Positions 1 through 4,768 of a DNA stretch of 8,567 nucleotides are shown here, piece by piece. Each line of letters opens with the position of its first letter. The first letter of the stretch is position 1. Under the pieces are notes generated by a model, which was not told the DNA's origin, ran no database searches, and saw only the letters and a program-made list of their open reading frames with translations. The translations under genes were made by a program, and so were the position numbers. The stretch is from Candidatus Omnitrophota bacterium (GTDB lineage Bacteria > Omnitrophota > Gorgyraeia > Gygaellales > Profunditerraquicolaceae). Location of the stretch: contig JALOBQ010000032.1 of assembly GCA_023228185.1 (NCBI GenBank), forward strand, positions 1-8,567, read 5' to 3'.

Positions 1-126
1 GCCCTGATTACAGCGTTGGTGGAAGTCTCACTTGCTAAAATGAGGTTATTCCGGGTAGTCGATTTTCTTGGTTTTGCTTTTCTTTTAGGAATTATCGCGG
101 TAATTTGCGCGGTAATCGGAGTTTAA
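1..126 (+). CDS. hyfC: HyfC/NuoH-like membrane subunit, C-terminal end only
   Basis: Frame 1 is open from the window edge to a TAA at 124-126, giving the last 41 residues of a protein whose start lies upstream. The tail contains the segment AKMRLFRVVDFLG preceded by a glutamate (VEVSL), followed by a hydrophobic stretch of about 20 residues that ends the protein. The E...AKMRLFR signature is typical of the C-terminus of HyfC/HycD, the NuoH-related membrane subunit of group 4 hydrogenases and related complexes. That family anchors the hydrophilic arm to the membrane and is thought to help couple redox chemistry to ion movement. The next gene starts one base after this stop, and the codons near the stop supply its GGAG ribosome binding site (118-121). 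The same strand and tight spacing place it in the same operon. The family call rests on 41 residues plus strong context. Confidence 0.8.
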   Translation, partial: ALITALVEVSLAKMRLFRVVDFLGFAFLLGIIAVICAVIGV

Positions 127-127
127 T

Positions 128-763
128 ATGCAAGAAATAACCTTAATTGGTATTTTAATTTCAACTTGTCTTATGGTTGTCGCCAAAAGCCTGCTGGCTT
201 TGATCCGCGGTTTTCGTTGGCAGTCTTTTTTTCTTTTTCTTGCGACTTTTCTGATCGCCTGGAAAGAAGCCCAACCGAGCCTTTATATCATCGCCGGGCT
301 TTTGCTTGTAATTAAAGTCGTGTTGATCCCGCAGCTATTGTATAAGATCATTAAAAAGATTAAAGTAGGCCAGGGGTTGGGGCTTTTCGTGAATACTCAG
401 CTGTCTTTATTTTGTGTTTTATTATTCGCTTATCTTGCCTGGGATTTTTCCTCTCAGCTGATTGTTTACGGCAGCCACGCGCAAGCTGGTATCATCGCGA
501 TTGCTTTATTTTCAGTTTTGGTTGGTTTCTTTTTAATGGTTTCCAGAGTCACGGCGCTTGCCCAGGTTGTCGGGCTGTTGGTGATGGAAAATGGTTTGTT
601 TTTATTGGCTTCCGCAGTCAGCGGAGGGATGCCATTTTTCGTGGAGATCGCCATCTTTTTTGATGTTTTCGTCAGCGTGGTAATTATGGGTTTCTTTGTT
701 TACAGGATTAACAAACTTTTTACGCATATCGATGTGGATAAACTTTCACATTTAAGGGGCTAA
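128..763 (+). CDS. hyfE: Hydrogenase-4 subunit E-like membrane protein
   Basis: A 211-residue, strongly hydrophobic protein with about six or seven likely membrane segments (roughly residues 5-25, 33-48, 52-70, 90-108, 120-140, 143-163 and 168-192). HyfE-family features include VIKVVLIPQLL (62-71), the acidic-in-membrane segment VMENGLFLLA (152-161, E154), and the last helix with FDVFVSVVIMGFF (178-190, D179). HyfE is related to NuoK and supplies buried charged residues to the membrane arm of group 4 hydrogenases and their relatives. The ATG at 128 has GGAG six bases upstream, and the gene begins one base after the stop of the HyfC-like gene. E. coli hyf has hyfD between hyfC and hyfE; here there is no room for it. 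Family assignment is good. The role in ion coupling is inferred from homologues. Confidence 0.85.
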   Translation: MQEITLIGILISTCLMVVAKSLLALIRGFRWQSFFLFLATFLIAWKEAQPSLYIIAGLLLVIKVVLIPQLLYKIIKKIKVGQGLGLFVNTQLSLFCVLLFAYLAWDFSSQLIVYGSHAQAGIIAIALFSVLVGFFLMVSRVTALAQVVGLLVMENGLFLLASAVSGGMPFFVEIAIFFDVFVSVVIMGFFVYRINKLFTHIDVDKLSHLRG

Positions 764-765
764 AA

Positions 766-2223
766 ATGCAGATCATCTTTATCCTTGGGATTCCTTTAGC
801 GCTTGCATTGGCGGCTTTATTGCTGCGCAGGCAAAAAACTATCGGGATATTGAATTGCGCCGGATACTTATTGATACTGATTTTTAGCGTAAGCCTTTTA
901 AGGCAAATTGTTCTATCCGGGAAGACAATTTCTTTATTTGGTTTTATCTGCCTGGATAGCTTGAGCGCGTTTTTTATCCTGGTAAGCGCGGTGGTTTCTT
1001 TTGCCGTAGCGTTGTATTCTATCGGTTATATCAATAATGATCTGGCAAGCGCCAGGATATCGGAAAAAAAGGCCCGCGCGTATTATCTGCTTTTTAATTT
1101 ATTTTGTTGTTCAATGTTTTTTGTCCCGGCGTTAGATAATTTGGGTATGCTTTGGGTGGCCATTGAAATGACTACTTTGGTTTCCGCATTTTTAGTGGGG
1201 TTTTATAATACCAAACATTCGGTAGAGGCGGCATGGAAGTATATCATTATTTGTTCGGTAGGCATCATCCTGGCGCTTTTAGGCACGATCCTTTTTTCTT
1301 ACGCGTTTTCAATTTCCGGTATTTCTAAAAGCCTGAATTGGTCTGAAATTACGCCGCTTGCCAATACGCTGGATAAAAACATACTTAAATTCGCTTTTCT
1401 TTTTATTTTGGTTGGTTATGGCACTAAAGCAGGTTTTGCGCCGATGCATACCTGGCTGCCGGATGCCCACAGCCAGGCAGTGTCGCCGATCAGCGCTTTG
1501 CTTTCCGGAGTTTTATTAAAAACAGCGGTTTACGCGATATTAAGATTTGGCATTATCGTGATAAATGGGGTGGGAATAGCGTATTTCAGCAAATTAATGC
1601 TTTTATTCGGAATAATTTCTTTGATTATTTCCGGCGGTTTTATGCTGGTGCAGAAAGATTTAAAACGCCTGCTTGCTTACAGCAGTATCGAGCATATCGG
1701 CATTATCGCCATCGGTTTAGGATTAGCCAGCCCTCTGGCGCTTTGCGGCGCGCTGGCGCATATTTTTAATCACGCGGTAACTAAATCTTTGATGTTTCTT
1801 GGCGCAGGCAATATTGTCAGTGTTTATCAAAAACATAATTTAAACGCTATCCGCGGAGTGCTTAAAGCTATGCCTTTTACCGGAGTGATGCTGCTTTTAG
1901 GGGTTTTTGCGCTTTGCGGTTTTCCGCCTTTTTCTTTGTTTATCAGCGAGATGATTATTTTAATTGCCGCTTTTGGCGCTAACGCCTATCTTATCGCGGG
2001 TTTATTGTTATTGTTTTTGTCGATTGTTTTCGGGGCTTTTATTTATCATTTCGGCAAAATGCTTTATGGCAATCTTCCTAAAGGTATGGTTGTGACAGGC
2101 CAGTGCTTAAGCGGCAAAATCGCTTTTCTTTTTCTCTTTTTATTGATTTGCGCTCCGGGTATTGGTTTATTATTTATGAAAAAGGATCTTATATGGTTTG
2201 CGCAGAACTTATTATTCAGATAA
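766..2223 (+). CDS. hyfF: HyfF-like antiporter-type subunit (NuoL/M/N family)
   Basis: A 485-residue polytopic membrane protein of the proton-conducting antiporter (Proton_antipo_M) family. The charged membrane residues of functional family members are present: E134 in the VAIEMTTL segment, K158 after the following loop, K221 in GTKAGFAPMHTWLPDAH, K252 in LLSGVLLKTAVYAI, H332, H336 and K340 in HIFNHAVTK, and E395 in FISEMIIL. In complex I such residues form the half-channels that carry protons or Na+. Their retention suggests this complex still moves ions, although the ion cannot be read from sequence. Start choice: ATG 766 has AAGGGG at 754-759 with a six-base spacer, two bases after the hyfE stop. 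The 3' end overlaps the next gene by 31 bases. It is named HyfF rather than NuoM/N because of its position between HyfE and a fused HyfG. Confidence 0.9.
   Translation: MQIIFILGIPLALALAALLLRRQKTIGILNCAGYLLILIFSVSLLRQIVLSGKTISLFGFICLDSLSAFFILVSAVVSFAVALYSIGYINNDLASARISEKKARAYYLLFNLFCCSMFFVPALDNLGMLWVAIEMTTLVSAFLVGFYNTKHSVEAAWKYIIICSVGIILALLGTILFSYAFSISGISKSLNWSEITPLANTLDKNILKFAFLFILVGYGTKAGFAPMHTWLPDAHSQAVSPISALLSGVLLKTAVYAILRFGIIVINGVGIAYFSKLMLLFGIISLIISGGFMLVQKDLKRLLAYSSIEHIGIIAIGLGLASPLALCGALAHIFNHAVTKSLMFLGAGNIVSVYQKHNLNAIRGVLKAMPFTGVMLLLGVFALCGFPPFSLFISEMIILIAAFGANAYLIAGLLLLFLSIVFGAFIYHFGKMLYGNLPKGMVVTGQCLSGKIAFLFLFLLICAPGIGLLFMKKDLIWFAQNLLFR
2181..2186 (+). promoter_or_regulatory. Ribosome binding site that sets the hyfG-like start
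   Basis: AAAGGA lies inside the end of the HyfF-like gene, six bases before ATG 2193. It favours 2193 over the in-frame ATG at 2103, which would add 30 residues and push the overlap to 121 bases. The chosen start also gives the N-terminus expected for the NuoC-like domain. Confidence 0.7.
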
Positions 2224-3770
2224 AAAATAAATTTCCGGCTTTTAACGCTTTAGAGGTTTCTCAGGCGTATGCCGATGAAGTGCGCCTGAAAGTGGAGCCA
2301 AGCCTTTTTAAAAACACCTGCCTGACATTGCATAAAATCCTGCCTTCGCCGGTAATGATGTTTTTCGCCGAAGACCAGCGCGCTGGGCGCGGATGTTTCG
2401 TGTTGAATTGTCAATTTGTCAGTTTTAAAAAAGGCCAGTGGGTTAGCGTCTATGCGGATATTCCCGATGATCAGGCTTGTTTTGAATCATTAGCAAGAGA
2501 TATCTATTCGGCAAGCCTTTTTGAAAGGGAGATTCAGGAGATGTTTGGCATCTTGCCGCAAGGCAACCCTGATTTAAGGCGTTTGAATTTGCATGATGAA
2601 ACCTGGCCGCAAGGAAATTTTCCTCTGCGTAAAGATTTTCGCAATATCCAGCCCGCAAGCTTGGGAGAGTATAAATTCGCTAAAATTGAAGGTGAGGGAA
2701 TATTTGAAATTCCTGTCGGGCCAGTGCATGCCGGAATCATCGCTCCGGGGCATTTTAGGTTCAGCGCCGCCGGCGAGCCGATCGTGAATTTAGAGATCAG
2801 GTTAGGTTTTACTCACCGCGGAGTGGAAAAACTTTTTGAGAAAAAAGCGCCAGGCGACTGCCTGCGTTTATCTGAGGCAGTTGCCGGAGATTCGGCTTTC
2901 AGCCATAGCCTGGCTTTTACTATGGCGGCTGAGAAAATATCCGCTTTAACAATTTGCGCGCAAGCTAGTTATTTAAGGGCTATTTTTCTTGAACTTGAGC
3001 GCGCTTATAATCATCTTAATAGCATTGGCGGTATTGCCACTGATGTCGGTTTCAGTTTTCCGTCAGCTTTTGCCGCGATTCTGAAAGAAGAGATCTTACA
3101 GTTGAACCAACAGCTTAGTGGAAGCAGGTATTTGAAAAATATCAATCTTATCGGCGGGATTGCCAGCGGTATTAATCAGGAAAAAAGAAAGCTGTTGCTT
3201 AAATCGCTTAAAGCAATAAAACGTGATTTTGAAGAATTGGTAAAAATATTATATAACAGTGTTTCCTTTATGGATAGGGTGGAATCGACAGGACTGTTGC
3301 ACCGGAAAACCGCCGAAGATTTGGGGATCGTTGGGTTAGCTGCGCGCGCTTCAGGGATTCCCACTGATTTAAGGCAATATTTTCCATCAGTATATCAGAA
3401 AGCGGGATTTCAGATGGCCAGGGAAGAGTCAGGCGATGCGCTTGCCCGGTTGAATATCAGAGTGGCTGAATTCCGGCAGTCTATCCGGCTGATCGAAGAA
3501 TTTACCAGTTTACTTAAAGATAACGAGGAAATCAGGACCGAATCTTCATTGAAACCTGGCAGCGCTTTAGGGTATGTTGAAGCCTGGCGCGGCCCGGTAT
3601 TATATTGGCTGAAGATAAATGAGGACGGTTTGATCGAGCGATGTAAAATTGTGGACGCGTCTTTTCATAATTGGCAGGCTCTTGCTTACGCTGTGTTGGG
3701 CAATATCATCCCGGATTTTCCTCTTTGCAACAAAAGTTTTGATCTATCTTATACGGGTAATGACCTTTAA
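2193..3770 (+). CDS. hyfG: Fused NuoC-NuoD-like catalytic subunit, HyfG family, without Ni ligands (Ehr type)
   Basis: A 525-residue hydrophilic protein. Residues about 1-150 are a NuoC (30 kDa) domain with EREIQEMFGI (111-120) and NPDLRRLNLHDE (125-136). Residues about 160-525 are a NuoD/hydrogenase large-subunit domain with GPVHAGIIAPGHFRF (176-190), HRGVEKL (208-214) and EAWRG (463-467). In [NiFe] hydrogenases two CxxC motifs bind nickel. At the first, where HycE has VCGICGFAHS, this protein has VAGDSAFSHS, so A231 and S234 replace the cysteines. At the second, DPCxxC, it has DLSYTG (517-522), so S519 and G522 replace them. It ends three residues later, with no tail for a maturation protease. 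These traits match energy-converting hydrogenase-related (Ehr) complexes described as relatives of both complex I and group 4 hydrogenases. H2 chemistry is therefore unlikely. The electron donor and acceptor are unknown. It overlaps hyfF by 31 bases and is three bases from hyfI, so translational coupling is probable. Confidence 0.88.
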   Translation: MVCAELIIQIKNKFPAFNALEVSQAYADEVRLKVEPSLFKNTCLTLHKILPSPVMMFFAEDQRAGRGCFVLNCQFVSFKKGQWVSVYADIPDDQACFESLARDIYSASLFEREIQEMFGILPQGNPDLRRLNLHDETWPQGNFPLRKDFRNIQPASLGEYKFAKIEGEGIFEIPVGPVHAGIIAPGHFRFSAAGEPIVNLEIRLGFTHRGVEKLFEKKAPGDCLRLSEAVAGDSAFSHSLAFTMAAEKISALTICAQASYLRAIFLELERAYNHLNSIGGIATDVGFSFPSAFAAILKEEILQLNQQLSGSRYLKNINLIGGIASGINQEKRKLLLKSLKAIKRDFEELVKILYNSVSFMDRVESTGLLHRKTAEDLGIVGLAARASGIPTDLRQYFPSVYQKAGFQMAREESGDALARLNIRVAEFRQSIRLIEEFTSLLKDNEEIRTESSLKPGSALGYVEAWRGPVLYWLKINEDGLIERCKIVDASFHNWQALAYAVLGNIIPDFPLCNKSFDLSYTGNDL

Positions 3771-3773
3771 ACG

Positions 3774-4295
3774 ATGATTAATATACTGAAAAACCGGATA
3801 TTCAAAGGAATAGTTACCAGGAAGCTGAAGACAAGTTTTTTTAAGAATATTGAGCCGGCTGGGAAAGAGCTGAAAACGCTTATGCGTAAGCGTTTTGGCA
3901 GGTCGTTGGCTATCCGCCAGGTAGATATGGGTTCTTGCGGAGCTTGCATTTCGGAAATTATCTCCGCGAACAATCCGATTTATGATTTACAGAGGTTTGG
4001 CATAAAATTCGTCGCTTCTCCGCGCCATGCTGACGCGCTTTTAGTTACCGGGCCATTGACGAAGAATATGCTGCTGGCATTAAAGAATACTTATGCCGCC
4101 ACTCCAGAGGCAAAATTTGTGATTACTCTCGGCGATTGCGCTTTAGATGGCGGGTTATTCAAGGATTCTTATTATGTTCAGGGAGGAATAAATGAGGCTC
4201 TACCGGTGCTTTTGCATATTCCGGGATGCCCTCCGGAACCACTGACGATTATTAACTATCTGTTAGATTTCCTGCGACAAGATAGCAAAAAATAA
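3774..4295 (+). CDS. hyfI: NuoB/HyfI-like iron-sulfur subunit
   Basis: A 173-residue protein of the NuoB / hydrogenase small-subunit family. All four ligands for the proximal [4Fe-4S] cluster (N2 in complex I) can be seen: C55 and C58 in DMGSCGACISE, C122 in LGDCALDGG and C152 in PGCPPEP. The basic N-terminal segment (about 1-48, ending RSLAIRQ) is typical of membrane-associated members. It should pair with the NuoD-like part of HyfG at the base of the hydrophilic arm. ATG 3774 comes three bases after the hyfG stop and has no clear Shine-Dalgarno sequence, so translation probably depends on ribosomes finishing hyfG. In E. coli hyf a two-cluster ferredoxin gene (hyfH) lies between hyfG and hyfI; it is absent here. 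This is the last gene of the operon, and its final codons run into the A/T-rich region upstream of the next promoter. Confidence 0.9.
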   Translation: MINILKNRIFKGIVTRKLKTSFFKNIEPAGKELKTLMRKRFGRSLAIRQVDMGSCGACISEIISANNPIYDLQRFGIKFVASPRHADALLVTGPLTKNMLLALKNTYAATPEAKFVITLGDCALDGGLFKDSYYVQGGINEALPVLLHIPGCPPEPLTIINYLLDFLRQDSKK

Positions 4296-4307
4296 TAATT
4301 ATTTTTA

Positions 4308-4335
4308 TTGACAAAGCAAAAGCATAGTGTATAAT
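4308..4335 (+). promoter_or_regulatory. Strong sigma-70-type promoter for the cold-shock gene
   Basis: TTGACA (4308-4313) and TATAAT (4330-4335) both match the consensus fully and are separated by 16 bases. The block 4285-4307 just upstream is almost pure A/T, with an A-tract followed by a T-tract, and resembles an UP element. Part of that block encodes the end of the HyfI-like protein. Transcription should begin near 4342. An inverted repeat TCCCTT / AAGGGA (4335-4340 and 4352-4357) straddles the predicted start site and could be an operator, though this is weak. Confidence 0.85.
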
Positions 4336-4368
4336 CCCTTTTGTAGTAAATAAGGGAAAAGAAGTCTT

Positions 4369-4407
4369 AACCGTAAGGAGAAGAAATCAAGTACCTTACG
4401 GTTTTTT
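4369..4407 (+). terminator. Intrinsic-terminator-like hairpin inside the leader
   Basis: A perfect 10-bp stem (4369-4378 with 4394-4403) is followed by six T whose first two bases also close the stem; more T follow after one G. It could do two jobs: stop read-through from the upstream hyf-like operon, for which I see no other GC-containing terminator, and attenuate transcripts begun at the promoter ending at 4335. In the second case the short product would be about 65-70 nt. The stem is only half GC and the loop is large, so termination may be partial. Confidence 0.6.
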
Positions 4408-4442
4408 GTTTTCTTAACCGCTATTTACTAAAATTTCAGTGG

Positions 4443-4450
4443 AAAGGAGG
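4443..4450 (+). promoter_or_regulatory. Strong Shine-Dalgarno sequence of the cold-shock gene
   Basis: AAAGGAGG is a near-complete complement to the 16S rRNA 3' end. It sits 11 bases before ATG 4462, which is slightly long but usable. It begins 13 bases after the outer leader stem, so folding of the leader could affect ribosome access. Confidence 0.8.
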
Positions 4451-4461
4451 AAATAGAACAA

Positions 4462-4662
4462 ATGGCAAAAGGTAAAGTAAAGTGGTTTTCCAACCAAAAA
4501 GGTTATGGGTTTATTACTCCTGAGAATGGTGCTGATGTATTCGTACATCATACCGCTATACAGGGTGATGGCTATAAGACTTTAGAGGAGGGCCAGGAAG
4601 TAGAGTTTGATATCGAAAAAGGTCCTAAAGGCGAACAGGCTACGAAAGTAGTAAAGTTATAA
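4462..4662 (+). CDS. csp: Cold-shock domain protein (CspA family)
   Basis: A 66-residue protein consisting of a single cold-shock domain, the usual size for bacterial CspA-type proteins. The nucleic-acid-binding motifs are present: KGKVKWF near the N-terminus (3-9), RNP1 KGYGFI (13-18) and RNP2 VFVHH (26-30). Such proteins bind single-stranded RNA or DNA in the cytoplasm and melt RNA structure, affecting translation and sometimes transcription termination. The gene is a single transcription unit, with its own strong promoter and leader upstream and a strong terminator just downstream. Its codons are more A/T-rich than those of its neighbours, and the promoter and Shine-Dalgarno sequence are near consensus, which suggests high expression. 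The sequence does not show whether it is cold-induced or constitutive. Many CspA homologues are not cold-induced. Confidence 0.97.
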   Translation: MAKGKVKWFSNQKGYGFITPENGADVFVHHTAIQGDGYKTLEEGQEVEFDIEKGPKGEQATKVVKL

Positions 4663-4683
4663 GCCTTTAACAAGGAAACACCC

Positions 4684-4713
4684 GGCCCGGCATGAAAATG
4701 TCGGGCCTTTTTT
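4684..4713 (+). terminator. Intrinsic terminator after the cold-shock gene
   Basis: A 10-bp stem (4684-4693 with 4698-4707) contains one G-U pair (4690-4701) and is closed by a GAAA tetraloop. It is GC-rich at its base (GGCCCGG) and six T follow (4708-4713). This is a textbook strong rho-independent terminator, and it separates the cold-shock gene from the mnmA operon. Confidence 0.93.
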
Positions 4714-4753
4714 CTTTGGCTATCTTTTAAATTCCTTTGATTTAATCCGGGTA

Positions 4754-4762
4754 TGTTATAAT
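4754..4762 (+). promoter_or_regulatory. Extended -10 promoter of the mnmA operon, probably giving a leaderless mRNA
   Basis: TGT followed by TATAAT (4757-4762) forms an extended -10 element. No good -35 sits at 16-18 bases; TTGATT at 4737-4742 would leave only 14. The -10 ends six bases before ATG 4769, so the predicted transcription start coincides with the start codon. No Shine-Dalgarno sequence precedes the ATG, in agreement with leaderless translation. Confidence 0.7.
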
Positions 4763-4768
4763 AAAATT

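Larger units (their letters stand above)
4342..4461 (+). promoter_or_regulatory. Structured leader of about 120 nt for the cold-shock gene (candidate attenuator or RNA regulator)
   Basis: The untranslated leader runs from the predicted transcription start to the ATG at 4462. It contains two nested perfect inverted repeats. The outer stem pairs 4344-4352 (TAGTAAATA) with 4422-4430 (TATTTACTA). The inner stem pairs 4369-4378 (AACCGTAAGG) with 4394-4403 (CCTTACGGTT) around a 15-base loop, and six T follow. A second copy of TCTTAACCG (4365-4373 and 4412-4420) allows the CGGTT at 4399-4403 to pair alternatively with AACCG at 4416-4420. Long structured leaders are a known way to control cold-shock genes after transcription starts. 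I do not recognise this as a named riboswitch class, and I did not find the E. coli cspA cold-box sequence. Confidence 0.6.

Noticed and set aside
2103..2192. N-terminal extension of the HyfG-like frame from the ATG at 2103
   Set aside because: It would overlap hyfF by 121 bases, is the out-of-frame reading of a membrane segment, and lacks a good ribosome binding site; ATG 2193 has AAAGGA six bases upstream.
2443..2740. Reverse-strand open frames across the NuoC-like region
   Set aside because: They lie wholly inside a well-supported gene, resemble no family I know, and have no ribosome binding site; they are by-products of the coding sequence.
1..4295. A true hydrogenase-4 / formate hydrogenlyase
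   Set aside because: All four nickel-ligand cysteines are missing from the large subunit, and it has no maturation tail, so H2 production or uptake is not supported.
4288..4306. A/T-only palindrome as terminator of the hyf-like operon
   Set aside because: The stem has no G or C and a one-base centre, so it would not fold stably in RNA; it is better explained as an A/T-rich promoter-upstream element.
4374..4417. Leader peptide starting after the TAAGGAG at 4374-4380
   Set aside because: No ATG or GTG follows at a usable distance. The only candidate is a TTG at 4406 that would encode three residues, so a classical attenuator peptide is not supported.
4406..4431. Second promoter for the cold-shock gene after the leader hairpin (TTGTTT and TACTAA)
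   Set aside because: The spacer is only 14 bases and the -10 is poor compared with the fully consensus promoter upstream; the T-tract explains the -35-like match.
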